Below, in pieces: positions 36,514-48,070 of a stretch of 64,000 bases of DNA. The stretch's first letter is position 1. The number at the start of each line of letters is the position of its first letter. The DNA is from Blakeslea trispora (Eukaryota; Mucoromycota; Mucoromycetes; Mucorales; Choanephoraceae). Made by a program: the position numbers and the translations under genes. The stretch is from contig JAIWNE010000005.1 in NCBI GenBank assembly GCA_025331445.1, forward strand, positions 372,001 to 436,000, given 5' to 3'. The notes under the pieces are model-generated. The model saw only the letters and a list, made by a program, of their open reading frames with translations. It made no database searches and was not told the origin of the DNA.

Positions 36514-37461
36514 CAACACTTTCCAAGAAGCAATAGTTGGTCCCCTGGCAAGCCTTATGAATCTCTGACGAAGCATCACTTCCGAGGTCTGTTTGTCACT
36601 CTGATGCCCTACTTCCAGGAGGAAGAAGGAAAAAGGGGGTGCACCTGCGGAATACTGTAGCCTCAGGGTATTGTCAAGTAGTCTGTAAGTCCTAGTGATC
36701 CTGTCTTGGCGGACTCGAACCAATCGGTGGTTACTCTTACCAACGAGGATGTCCTTGTCGACGCCTACGAACCCGGTTTCTCTTGCATCAAACTGGATGC
36801 CTCTGGCTGCTCTCCTGGATACTGCTTGTACCAGACGCTCTGGTGTGTGAGTACAAGTACAAAGCATACTCCTTTTCTTCTCTCTTTTTTTCTTCAGGTA
36901 AGTATTTGTTTCTCACTGGCTGGCAACCCTGCTAGTCAGTAGGTCTTTCTTTGTTTGTGTTCGTTTTTTCTCTGTTTACCTGGCTCTGGCTCTGCTTGCA
37001 AGAAGGTGTCTTGGCTTGCTATCCAGGTAGACATAACGGCTTTCTAAGCTTAGTTTACTTATGCCTCTTGTTCTTATGTTTCTGGATACTGGTGCCTCTT
37101 GTTCTCATACTTCTGGAGATGATGGTGCCGGTGGTTGAAGGGAGATAGCTATGCTGAAGGTTTGTTGTAATTGAAATTCGGTAGTAGTAGGTTGTTCGTC
37201 AAGGTATCCTCTGCGGTAGGGGTAATCACTGAGCGGTTCTTGTCCGTCCAAGATGGGTGATCTAGGTCTTATGGGCTACTTGGCTTTACTCTGAGGTTTT
37301 ACAGTGTTCTTCAGGTGTACTTCTTTTTTCTTTCTTCCTCCAAGTAGGGTATTGGAGAGGCAGATGGACTTTGGTTGTGATGTTAGTCAGACTTCATTTG
37401 GCTTGCTGGGAAGACCTTCTATTGCTTTTTAAAACAATAAAAAATGAAAGTGTTGTGCCTT
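36508..37461. mobile_element. Putative non-autonomous element with inverted ends
   Basis: aaggcacaacacttt at 36508-36522 is repeated in inverse orientation at 37447-37461. Just inside both ends lies a second matching block, aagcaatag (36529-36537 and, inverted, about 37418-37426). The 954-bp interior is GC-richer than the flanks and has no intact transposase. A minus-strand frame (to 36867) is open for 129 codons but not recognised. No target-site duplication is evident. Either a degenerate DNA transposon derivative or a composite repeat. Confidence 0.5.
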
Positions 37462-38734
37462 ATATAAAAAGTCTTTTTTTACAAGTGTGTCAAACTAATG
37501 CATTGTTTTTGACTGATAAATAAAAAACACTTTATTTGTTAACTGACAAGTCTTCTTTGATGCATGCATCTTCATCTCTCGTTTTCTTTTTCTTGCGGAT
37601 ATTTTTTTTTTCAAAATTAGAATGTTTTATACTAGTTGGCTAAAAAAATTGATATAATTGATTTGATTTAAACGATTGCTTTCTGAGTTCATCTGGCTTC
37701 TTTGTTTAATCCATGACAAAAATCTAAATTGGTAGGTCTACTGTAGAGAAAAAAAAAGTGCATATTTGAGGGAAACAACCTATCTAGTGCCATCAAATGC
37801 TTAGAGGGCAAAATATTTGGGAAGAGTCGCTTGGTTATACCAACAACGATATCAACGATAATAGCAATAATAACAACGAAACAGTCTGGATATAAATAAG
37901 GATATTGAGCTAATGAGATTCGCCAACAAAAGTATCAAAGCAAATCTTAGTACTGTTTACTTCTTCTGTAATTTCAAAGCAGATTCCTTTATCTATCATA
38001 AACACAATCGACAATATGAGCTGTATAAAAAGGCCAACTTTTGAAACAAACACATCGACATATAAATGGTAATTAGCTGATTATATGTCATGATTCACTT
38101 GTATGATTTTACTGGCATAAGAGCATCGATATATCATCTTGTTCTCTTTTCTTACTGCAGACCAATAAACATTAATCACTGTAAATAATCCATATCAATC
38201 TATTTATCTTTTCTTGCTGATAATGTGGATTCGGTCTTTTTTCTTAATTCATTGTATTTATTAAGGGTACATTCGAAATACACCACTGTTAGTGATAACT
38301 ATTATCACCAACACTATTGTTGTTGATATATACCAAGACGCAAAATAAGAACGCGCAGAATAACTGATTAGTGCAAAAAAGAAAAGACTTGGTAACTTGT
38401 ATTGATAGACGCAGAGTAGTTGAATGGAAATAGAGGTATACCTTTTATTCTATTTTTTATTAGTATGCTTATTAGTTTATCGCTTAGACTGTATTTCGAA
38501 ATAAAGATACGCATACGCCTGCTTTGTATTTTAGTTGTCGTTATTGTTGCTGTTGTTCAATCACCAAGGTATCGGTTCCAATCTATTCAATGACTTTTCT
38601 TTTTGTATTAAAATGAGCAATGCTCAAATTTATGCACAAATATGAAGTCGGAGATTGCCTTTGACAAACATGAAAAATATGAAACACGTAATCTTTTTTT
38701 CTCTCTTTTGCCTTGTACTTTAAGCAATATAACT
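37462..38734. other. Intergenic region upstream of PSMD9
   Basis: AT-rich 1.3 kb with no supported gene, tRNA or repeat. The + frame that opens at 38642 continues into PSMD9, but the first 31 codons are probably 5' UTR. Confidence 0.45.
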
Positions 38735-39418
38735 ATGGGACTTATGCCACCATCAATAAATGATCCAGCTACGCCATCTCTAGAACCCACTCTTGACGAG
38801 CTCATGGCTGAAGCCAAACAACTGATCACTCGAAAAGACAAGATCGATGAAGAGCTGCGAGAGTTGGAAGATCTACTGATCTCGGCAGGCGTCAGCATGG
38901 ATGAGCCGCTTGTCGACAGTGCAGGCTTTCCTCGCTCTGAGATCGACGTTCACTCAATACGTACTAGTCGCAACATGATACATCGCCTTCGAAATGACCA
39001 TCGTTCTGTCATGTCTGACATTGAGAAAGTGCTACATAAAATCCATGAAATAAAGCGTAATGAAACAGAAAAAGAAGAGGCAACAGTTTCTAGAGCTGTC
39101 CCTGTACCTGTAGCGCCTGCAACAAATATCGTCATTAGCGAGGTGCCCGTTGCATTTGCCGTCGTCAATGCTGTTGCCCCTGACTCGCCTGCAGACAGTG
39201 CTGGATTGCGTAGAAACGATCAGATCTTCAAGTTTGGACATATCGATTCGACAAATCACGAAAGACTCCAAGCATTATACGAACTAATAAGTCAAAGCGA
39301 AAACCATCAAGTAACAGTATCAGTGTTAAGGGAAGGTCAATTAGTTGATATCACTGTCACCCCTCGATCAGGCTGGGGTGGAAGAGGTACATTAGGCTGC
39401 CATCTGTTACCCTTATAA
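38735..39418 (+). CDS. NAS2: PSMD9/Nas2, 26S proteasome assembly chaperone
   Basis: Chaperone that binds the Rpt5 ATPase during proteasome base assembly through its PDZ domain. Intronless, 227 residues from the ATG at 38735 (MGLMPPSINDPAT). The N-terminal coiled coil (LDELMAEAKQLITRKDKIDE) and DEPLVDSAGFPRSEIDVHSIR are family signatures. The C-terminal PDZ runs from about residue 130, with FAVVNAVAPDSPADSAGLRR and NDQIFKFGHIDS and the end RSGWGGRGTLGCHLLPL. An upstream in-frame ATG at 38642 would add a hydrophobic leader not expected for this cytosolic protein, so the second ATG was chosen. Confidence 0.94.
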   Translation: MGLMPPSINDPATPSLEPTLDELMAEAKQLITRKDKIDEELRELEDLLISAGVSMDEPLVDSAGFPRSEIDVHSIRTSRNMIHRLRNDHRSVMSDIEKVLHKIHEIKRNETEKEEATVSRAVPVPVAPATNIVISEVPVAFAVVNAVAPDSPADSAGLRRNDQIFKFGHIDSTNHERLQALYELISQSENHQVTVSVLREGQLVDITVTPRSGWGGRGTLGCHLLPL

Positions 39419-41709
39419 TAAAACTACATCTACCCATCAGCATTAAGTCACAAATGCTACCTTTCATGTACTAAAAAATGTCTTTTTAACATAAAACAAT
39501 ATGAAAACAACACATGCTGTTCTGCGCTGAAACTTTCATTACCAAACAAATCCATCATCCCTTTATGAAATCCAGGGCCCTTTGATATAGTTCTCAAATC
39601 TGACTTTGTATATGTGCGCTTTTCGAGTAATTCATACGCACAAGTGAGCATCTTATTAAGCTGATACCTGCTTTATATATGTTCAACATTTTTGGGATCA
39701 AGTGTCCCGATATGCTTTGGAATACTTAAAGCCGACATTTTCCTGTAGAATATGCATACTATTATCACTGTCTTGAAAATCAAGATTGATGCTTACAATA
39801 CATTGTTAATGCTTGTAACTGGGTGCTGCTCTCAAGCATGAAATCATGGATTCGACCCACATTTCTTAGCAGGATGGGCAGATTACCAATAAGAGACTAA
39901 CCTGGTCGAATTTTCATATCAGGCCATTTTGAATCAAGATCGCTCTGTCATGGTAAATGCAAGCTAAAAGAAGAAAGTGCAGTAAATAAGATCTCTTCAG
40001 TTGAGTACTGTATTTCCACCATTAATTGGTCACTTCTTAAATTTCAATTGGTTGCTTTATTGAGCCTCAATTGGACACTTAGTCCAGACTTCCCCATTTT
40101 TGTTGATGCCAAGTCATTTTTCTTTTCTCAATACAGATCCTCTTTTCTTTTAAACGCAACGGGTTCTTGGAAAGCGAGACGTCGATGATGCGAATCAGCG
40201 AGGCATCATAGTGTTTGGAATTGAGTAATCTTGAAGGATTTGTTTCTCATAAATGTCTAGATAGCTGTTGCAACGGAGAGCTAGTTCAGGTCTTTTGAAC
40301 GAGTTATTTATAATGGCAAACAAAAGCACAAGAACAGAATGAGAAGTTATTGCCTGCGTTCCAATTACATCCCCTCATACTATCTTTGAGCAACCAGTTT
40401 TTTTTTTTTTTTTTTTTTTTTTTCAATAAAAGACATAATGGTCACTTAAAGAAAGCATTTTCAATATCAACACTAAAATTCTCATCAGCATGCTTTTATT
40501 CTTTGTTTTTGTTGATAAATCATCGTACAATACCTCGGTTATTCGTCAGTAAAATAGAACGGAATGATATATTGATGCTCTTGTATCAATAAACGCATGC
40601 AGATTAATCATATTATACAAACAGCTAATTAGCATTTATCTGCATCTGTGTTTGTCTCAATAGTTTATATGATTATACAGCTCATACTGTTGACTGTGCT
40701 TGTGATAGAAAATGGAATTTGCTTTGGTATTATAAAAGTAGACAGTACTAAGACTTGCCTTGATAGTCTTGTCGGTAAATCTCATTGGCTCAATGTCCCT
40801 GAGTGTGCCAAGACTGATTGATGTACTTTTTGGTGTACCAAATTGTAGTGTATAGTGCTAATGATGCCTATGAATTTCTTTTCCTATTTTGTCTCGATAT
40901 AATGATATACTGTTTAAAATAGGTGGTAAGTCTTTGCCTTGGGTACTTCAACATCTAACAATAAGTATTAGGTTACACTACGTATGAGTAGTTCAATCGA
41001 ACCTACTTAGCTCATAGTCAATGCAGTCCATGCTGTGGCTATGAAATGTCACTTGTAGTTTGAATAGGCAATTCTATCAAGCAAATAAAGCTATTGGCTG
41101 CAAATCAACAGTCGTCAGCTATTGTCCTTCAAGTTGTTTAATTTTTCTATGCTCTTTTATTTATATATATTCATTTGAAATATAAACATGCTCTTTGTTT
41201 CATTAACAAACGACTGCAATTCCTGGAAAAATAATTTAAATTTGTATATTATATTGAAGCTATTCTCTCTTTTTTAGCAGTGAGTTATAGGAATTGCATC
41301 AAGGAAAAAAATAAGACAGACTCGAAAAGTGACTAAAGTGGTACAAAACGTTGAATGATCGCCGTTAATTTTGAATAGCGACGGTAATAACAATTATTAT
41401 TGGCTGACAGTGTCCAATCGTATTGCTTATTACTGGCGGAGTAGCCCCCAGACACAGCTACAAATTGTCGGAAGCTGATTAAGGAATGGATGACGTGAAT
41501 TGCTTGAATAACGATGTCTATTGAGAATAAATATAGATTAATTGAGACTTATGTACTAGTTGACTTGAGACTATATTTCATTGATGCTTCGTTATATGAA
41601 AATGTTTTCTCTTTCTTTCTTCTTAAAGGCAATTCAGTCTATAAGCTTGAATTATTGACATAACAACAACAGAAAAATCTGATTTGTCTTTAGTCTGTCC
41701 ATTTCTCTC
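39419..41709. other. Long intergenic region
   Basis: About 2.3 kb. A 26-T run lies at 40398-40423. A minus-strand frame at 39457-39651 (64 codons) has no recognisable family. A tRNA-like T-arm sequence occurs at about 39849-39859 without a full cloverleaf. Otherwise nothing seen. Confidence 0.4.
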
Positions 41710-43017
41710 ATGTCTTCTGTCTTACTCAACTGGATCACACACACTGATAAAGATCAACTATTTCAATCCAAAAAGACTCAGCAGGAATGCACGATTGAAC
41801 AAGTAAAAGAGAAAAGGCAACATGCTTAGTAAAAGAAAAAGAAAGAATTTACATGTCATGCATAGGTGATCTATGCTTCCAATGCACAATACGAAATGCT
41901 GTTAATCGAGTTATCTGACGAAAAGTATTCTGTACCTGCACTCTTTCTACCTGACCGTATAAGAACGTCTTTCAAGTAAGAATCATTTATGATAATTCAT
42001 TCAATTCAAAACCAACTGAAATGTATAGTATCAAGTTTACCTTCTCTTCTACGAGGCCACGATAGAAGCCTACTAAAAGAAGCCATTGTTATCAATGAAT
42101 ACATGGTAGTCGCCTGTCGAAGCCACAACAAAGTGACACCTTATCTGATCATACTTGACTTTTCACGAACCATTGATGGTTTACCTGCAGACCAACCCAT
42201 AGAGCAAGTTTATGGCCAGACAAAGGATTGGATAGACCAAATGACATCTGCAGTACCAGACATGAGCTCGCTTATTTCAAGCTTCTTTTATTCTCCTGTT
42301 CTTCAAAGGCACTTTCCTCAGTTTGACAAGATAGAACCAGTCATTGAATTCACACTAGAGGCTCTTTCGGAAGCCGTGCCCGCACAATCAGTGGATTATG
42401 GCAGCAGCTCTTCTTTACCAAACACACAATTGCCTCCTCCTGTGTCTTTCATCCATCCACCTTCAACTACTAATAGCTCACAATCCATCCCTCTTCTTCC
42501 GTCTTTGAGTAAACCAACTTCCAATACAGATTATCGAATTCTTCAACCCTCTCAAACAACAGTGGATGTAGCTTCTACAGTAGATCAGATCAATGATTTT
42601 TTGCAGGCTGCATTCAGTCGACTTCAAATACCTTCTCATACCCACAATCCTATTGAATCACCTAGTCCCAAAAGGCAACGAACAGAGCCATCCAACACAC
42701 CACCTTCTCATCCTGACTTGACATCTGACTTACCTGATGATGTCTTCTTTTATGCATCTCAGTCACCAGCACAAGAAAATCAGCCTATTCGACAGGTACT
42801 GCCTATTCGACAGGTACTGCCTATTCGACAGGTACTGCCTATTCGACAGGTACTGCCCATTCAACATATACTGCCTATAACAAACTCCAACGAAATTGAC
42901 CATCATTTGAGAGCACAAGAAGCAGTCGTACTACAAATGTTGTCCTCTAAAGAATCCACACCGAAAAACACTATGGCTGCCTTGTGTCGATTTCGTACAC
43001 TTGCTTTACTTTCTTAA
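41710..43017 (+). CDS. Possible TPP1/Tpz1-like OB-fold protein
   Basis: Three exons: 41710-41802, 41866-41975, 42036-43017, with 60-nt introns. The joined N-terminus reads MSSVLLNWITHTDKDQLF, EQVIYASNAQYEMLLIELSD, EKYSVPALFLPDRIRTSF, NLPSLLRGHDRSLLKEAIVI and YLIILDF. The pattern of an initial L-x-x-W-I, a strand with L-x-SD, a V-x-A-L-F-x-P strand, an R-G-H/K turn before a V-I-x-x-Y-x-V-V strand and a closing Y-L-I-I-L-D-F resembles the OB fold of the telomere protein TPP1/Tpz1. After residue 130 it is Pro/Ser/Gln-rich and disordered, with a four-fold LPIRQV repeat. About 394 residues. The shelterin link is a shape-based inference; it may simply be an unknown OB-fold protein. Confidence 0.6.
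42780..42862 (+). repeat. 18-bp in-frame tandem repeat (LPIRQV) in the OB-fold gene
   Basis: Four near-identical 18-bp units (cctattcgacaggtactg) encode consecutive LPIRQV hexapeptides, followed by decayed copies LPIQHI and LPITN. The near identity at DNA level suggests recent slippage expansion. Confidence 0.9.
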
Positions 43018-43086
43018 AACTCCGCAATAAACGCGTTTTTTGTTTTGTTTTGTTTTTTTTTTCAATTGTTTATTTACATATTAATC

Positions 43087-44238
43087 ATGAACGATCCTTC
43101 ACAAATTGAACTTTCTGATCCACCTAAAGATGGCATTACTAATGTCTGCTTTCATCCGTCTGATCCGAACTTACTTTTAGTCTCTTCTTGGGATAAGGTA
43201 AGATAGTAATGATAGTTCAATAGCATGTATACTTAGCATGTCAAGATAGACATTACGCTTGTACAATGTAGAAACCAATCGCCTGGTTCAACAGTTCAGC
43301 TCGGAATCAGCTATTTTAGACTGCTGCTTTGGAGAAGATAACATTGTGTTTTATGGTGGTCTTGATCGTAAAGTAAAGATGTAGGTAGTGTGGATCGATT
43401 GGAGAGTGTTGATTAAGTTTATTTACCTATGGTTAATAGGATCCATTTGACCACAGGAGAACAAACAGTGGTAGGAGAACATGAAGAGGCTATCAGTTGT
43501 GTTTGTTGGGGAACAGTGACAAGTAATGTAAGAACTAGATGGAGTGAGCAGCATTGACTCACATTTGCTTTAGAGAAATTGTTTACAGGTTCTTGGGATA
43601 AGACACTCTGTGTTTGGGATCCCCATCAGCCATTGACATGCCTTCAAAAGATAGATCTACAACGCAAAGTGTTTAGTATGGATTTGAGGGATATCAAACT
43701 AGCCGTTGCCCTTAGTGATCGAAAGACATTGATTTACGATATCCGAGAAATGACAGCTCCTTGGCAAACACGAGATACTTCATTACGCTACCAACTCAAG
43801 TGCATTCGATTGATGCCCAATGGTCAAGGTTATGCATGTTCATCCATTGAAGGGCGTGTGGCTATTGAGTACTTTGATATGGCCGAGGAAGTTCAGTTCA
43901 AGAAATATGCTTTCAAATCCCATCGACAAATCATCAATGATACCGAAGTGGTCTATCCCGTTAACTCACTTGCCTTTCATCCCAAGTATGGTACCTTTGC
44001 CTCGGGTGGATCTGATTGTGTTGTCAATATTTGGGATGGTGCTCATCGGAAACGTATCAAGAACATGGCTGGTTATTCAGATGAGATTGCTAGTTTAGCG
44101 TTTAATTATGATGGTACCAAATTGGCCATTGCTAGTAGTTATACATTTGATGAAGGTGAAAGAGATCATGCTCCGGATGCTATCTATATTAAACAAATCC
44201 AAGATCATGATGTAGCTCCTCGTGTAATGACACATTAA
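43087..44238 (+). CDS. BUB3: BUB3, spindle checkpoint WD40 protein
   Basis: Kinetochore WD40 adaptor for Bub1 and Mad3/BubR1. Start at 43087 (MNDPSQIELSDPPKDGITNV). Three introns (about 43198-43249, 43381-43440, 43530-43576) separate LLLVSSWDK, TLRLYNVETNRLVQQ, VFYGGLDRKVKM, IHLTTGEQTVVGEHEEAIS and KLFTGSWDKTLCVWDP. The large final exon has the Bub3 hallmarks YQLKCIRLMPNGQGYACSSI, EGRVAIEYFD, YPVNSLAFHPKYGTFASGGS and LAIASSYTFDEGERDH. About 330 residues, as in other fungi and animals. The stop lies 13 bp from the stop of the convergent kinase. Confidence 0.95.
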
Positions 44239-44251
44239 AATAAACAAATTT

Positions 44252-45731
44252 TTATTTGTGGGTATAAGATGTCTTTGTCTTAAGGATGGATTTCAATGGT
44301 TTCCTAGGTGGCACGCCTATACTGTCTCCGTGTGTTGTTTGTTTATTAGCCATTGAGATGAAAGCATGCTGTAATGCTTGTCTAGGTGTATAACGTTGCA
44401 TAGGATCAAAGACCAATATATGACTTAAGAAATCCAATAGGCTCTTGCGTTCTTGTAAAGTAGCCTGGTTATCTGCTTTCATGATATCATCCTCAAGTGA
44501 CTGTCGCTTCGGAAGACTCTCTTGAGGGAGTGAATGAAGACGGATAGGATTGAGATTGAAAAAGGTAGTTGCTTTCTTGCTCTGGTGTAACATTTGTTCT
44601 GGAGGATGTTGACTATAAACCCCTCTCCCCCCTCTCAAATTCAATATTACATAGACCTTATCATTCTCTTCTTTTCACTTACGCTAAGGCCATCACCATC
44701 ATATGCAATAAAGTCAATTCATGACCTGTAGGGAACAAAGGTTTTCCTATAAACAACTCGGCCACAAAGCAACCAAAGGACCACATATCCACTGCACAAC
44801 CAAACTTGTGTCTCAGAATGACTTCGGGGGATCGATAGAATGCTGTCTGGATACAATAGTTAGGTGGATCTGTCTCGAAAAAGGCAGATCCATAATCAAT
44901 TAACTTAACATCATGTATATCATCCAAACTCTTCAAGAGCACATTATCTGGCTTTAGATCTGTATGAATGATGCCCATCTCCTTGAGGAGAGCCAATGTC
45001 TCCAACACACTCTGAGCTATCTTCTGAATACCATGCATGCTCATCTGAGGTCTTTCTGAAGATTGACGAAACAGCCGATGAAGGCTGATGGAGAGTAGCT
45101 CAAAGACAGCACAGACATGGCCTCTAAACATGAATGAATGATGTAGTTGTAAGAATCGATGCTCTTGCTCGGGTCTACTCTTGAGTCGATTGAGGACCTG
45201 AATTTCTTTTAGACTCTGCATCTGATAGGCATGTTGTTTCTTGATCACTTTGATGGCCACTAATTCGCCTGTCTTTTGAGTTTTGCATTTGACTACTTGA
45301 CCAAATGTACCTTGTCCCATAAGATCCAGTATTTCATATCTAATAAATAAGTTTTGTGTTCTTCACTAAACACTATCTTGTGCTATATACCTTATCACAT
45401 CCCCTAATGTCTCTTTGACTCTCAAGATATAATCATCATGGATGTTATCAAATCCATTGTTCTTGGAAGGTGCCTTTGGATTGGTCAATGTTCTTCGAGG
45501 TATAAATACACGCTCTGTTCTAAAATGAGGATTACGTTTCAGAATGACATCCATGTATTCGACTGTGGCTCGAACAGGTAAAGAAGTCAATGCATTGGTT
45601 TTTGTGTGTGTGTGGTCTATTGGATTATAAGCTTGAAATTTAGTCTGTTTTGGTTGTCCTATTCAATAGTGAGTCTTTTAAAAAGTGACAAGTCTAAAGC
45701 AATAAAAAAAATAACCTGTATCTAAAGTCAT
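44252..45731 (-). CDS. DYRK/Yak1-like protein kinase with atypical activation loop
   Basis: Dual-specificity type kinase. The start at 45731 (MTLDTG, then QPKQTKFQAYNPIDH after an intron) leads through DNIHDDYILRVKETLGDVIR, the DYRK-homology box of the Yak1 class. The kinase domain has GQGTFGQV (glycine loop), VAIKVIKK (Lys), HTDLKPDN (catalytic loop) and LIDYGSAF (DFG written DYG). The activation loop is NYCIQTAFYRSPEVI, where Yak1 and DYRK have YxYIQSRFYRSPEVI, so the autophosphorylated second Tyr is Cys. APE is SPE as in DYRKs. An intron at about 44615-44675 joins MVMALA to QHPPEQMLHQSKKATTFF. About 430 residues. Catalytic residues are intact, so it is probably active but regulated differently from Yak1. 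Confidence 0.85.
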
Positions 45732-45877
45732 GGTTTCTTTTTTTTTTAGTGATTAAATAATAAAAAAAGAGAGTAAAACAGAAAGTAAAAACAAAACAGA
45801 AAGAAAAAGAGTGTGTATGTGCGATAACATGATGTTGTTTTTATAAGAAAACACCAAATATGGCAAAAATCATAAGC

Positions 45878-46975
45878 TTAGCGTAATTCATCTGATTCCA
45901 TGCTCTTTTTAATCTTTAGTAGAATAGCAGTCTTCCAAGCATCTAATCTTGTTAGCTTGTCATAATCAAACACAATCTGACTGAAATGGTCCACATCGCC
46001 TTGGTCAATACACTCTATCAATCCCTTTAACAAGTTATATTCTCGAGAAGTCTCAAAGGACATGTCCATATTACAATAGTTTGAAAGTGCCTGTGTTGAC
46101 TTGACCATATCCTAAGGGAGAGAAAATGTTAGTTGCTTTTTTTGGAATGATTCAATACACAACTTACACCAGTACATAAATGACAGAGACCAGCCTTGAA
46201 ACAGTATTCTTTTAATGACCATTTGAGTAAAGGATCATCAATAGCTGCTGCTGCAACAGTCTCGAATTTCTCAATAGCTGTATTATAATCACCCAACTCG
46301 GCAGCGATTTGAGCTACTTTAAGTAAGCATTTGTTAGCCAATCTATATAAAATAAGTAGAGGTAAGTTTGAATATATCACCCATTCTTAAAAAAAAATAT
46401 GACTTTACGCAGGTGAGTCATCTGCATTATAAAGATCAGCAGCCTTTTCATATGCTTCTTTTGCTTCACTAGGACGATCCAGTTCAGTGGATTCACAAAT
46501 CTCTGCAATTTCTTGGTAATGTTTAGCAGCCTGTCTAAAATTACCCCCTTCTTGATCAAGTTTGACAGCTTCTCTTAAGGCCGAAACAGCAGCTAGTTGA
46601 GATCATCAATAAATGTATGATAGAAGCAAACTGTTATTATTACCAGCAGTATCTACTCGTTTATAGCTTTTGGCAGCACTCTCAAATGCTCTTGAACCTT
46701 CGAATTTAGCACATTTTCCTTGCTCAAATAACTTGGCTGCCTCAATAAAAGCATCGCCAGATGCATTCCCTACATGAATTATATAAGTTAAAGAAACAAC
46801 ACACACATACAGAAAGATGAACAGTACACTGTTGTGCAAGCTTAAACATATTGCCTGCTTTTTCATAGAGTTCAGCAGCTTCTTCGTGCTTGTTGACTGC
46901 ACTGAAAAAGGACCAGGAATTTAGTTTGCTTTGTGCTTTAGTGACGAGCTGTTTGGCTTGTTGTTCAGAAGACAT
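45878..46975 (-). CDS. SEC17: Alpha-SNAP (Sec17)
   Basis: Cytosolic adaptor that recruits NSF/Sec18 to SNARE complexes for disassembly. The start at 46975 gives [20 protein letters not shown]. Exons then give [45 protein letters not shown], the TPR-like helices [58 protein letters not shown] and the final exon ending [14 protein letters not shown]. The C-terminal acidic-Leu tail is typical, although the usual final Leu is followed by Arg here. About 290 residues, five or six introns. It lies about 150 bp downstream of the kinase start, same strand. Confidence 0.95.
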
Positions 46976-47938
46976 ACTAAGAAAAATAATAACAAAAAAA
47001 ACAGAATAAGTGAGTGATTTCATTCTCAAACCAAAGTTTTTTAAAGCAGCCAAAAAAAAAATAACAAAAAAAAAATCATTCCAAGCAAATACTTTTCACT
47101 AGAGTTTTGTAAGGTAACCATGGTAACAAATGAAAAGATACATTAAATCAAAGAAACCGCTTGCAATAAATGCACTTTTGTATGCTCATCGTTTGCTTTA
47201 GCCAAGAGTTTAGATAGCTCTGTTAATCCTACCAATTCAAAGGCCGAGCACTAGAGATGTCAAATGCTTCATTCTATTCTGAGCACGTTTGATTGTTCTT
47301 TGACAAAAAGACGTTCTCTTTTTGCTACTGTGAGAACATTGAATAGAGTTTGTTTTTTATGTAAAGCAAAAATTAGTCTAAAGACATTTGGCATTGTCTG
47401 GCTGTCTTATGCCAGTTGCTTTCTAATCAAGCATCGAATATATCAAGTGATGAAGGGATTCTACTTGTACCAGAACCACTTTTAAGTGCAAGGTTGTTTT
47501 CTACTTTTCTAACTAACAAAGGGGCCATCTATCTAACTGACATCAAACCAGTGAATTTAATGCAATGATTTATTCTCACTAGTCTATAAGCAGTTGTAGA
47601 CTCTTTTTTTTTTGAAAAAGGCTGTGTTTAAGAGTACGCCTGGAAGCGGTTTCCTAAAAAAAAAAAAGTAATCGGAGTGAGGTAGCCCAAATCTATACAA
47701 GTTTATTCGTCATAAATTTAAATGCTTCTTTTTCTTTTTTTTTAAACTGCAAAAAAAAAAACCTCTAAAAAAAAAGCTATAGCTATTCTCGAGAAACTTG
47801 GAGGGTCAGAAAGAGATATTCATTCCAGGATCTACTCAATATATAAACGTGTTTATTGCCTTTCTCTCTTTTAACAACAAGCAATCATAAGACTCAAAAA
47901 AGTATAAAGTAACAGAGAGAAAGAAGGAAAAAAGAAAG
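46976..47938. other. Divergent spacer with retroelement scrap
   Basis: A spacer of about 1 kb between SEC17 and the Ptm1-type gene. It contains several poly-A/T blocks (47052-47075, 47655-47672, 47730-47780) and a retroelement-like remnant (next entry). The purine-rich leader just before 47939 is probably 5' UTR. Confidence 0.45.
47230..47480 (+). mobile_element. Possible LINE 3'-end remnant (Cys-His motif)
   Basis: Two adjoining frames read LNRVCFLCKAKIS and, after a one-base shift, IWHCLAVLCQ. The combined C-x2-C ... W-H-C-x4-C order matches the C-terminal zinc motif of many LINE polymerases (CxxC...HxxxxC). It is short, frame-shifted and lacks any reverse transcriptase core, so it is at most a scrap. 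Confidence 0.3.
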
Positions 47939-48032
47939 ATGGCAAGAGTTTTGCTAGTAGCATGTATTATATTATCAATGCTTTTTGGAGCATTGAATGC
48001 AGAAGAAGTCTACCTAGTAAGAGCATTTAATC

Positions 48033-48070
<38 letters not shown>

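Noticed and set aside
36198..36551. Open frames on both strands with repeating peptides over the minisatellite
   Set aside because: The 42-bp period is a multiple of three, which keeps several frames open. No start context or family supports a gene.
36711..36745. tRNA-like box B (ggttcgagtcc on the minus strand) with ttggtaagag upstream
   Set aside because: D-arm-like and T-arm-like pieces are only about 16 nt apart, so no anticodon arm fits and no acceptor stem pairs. At best a tRNA-derived scrap.
39841..39895. Second tRNA-like signal (gggtcgaatcc on the minus strand)
   Set aside because: The T-arm needs wobble pairs and no matching acceptor or anticodon stem was found.
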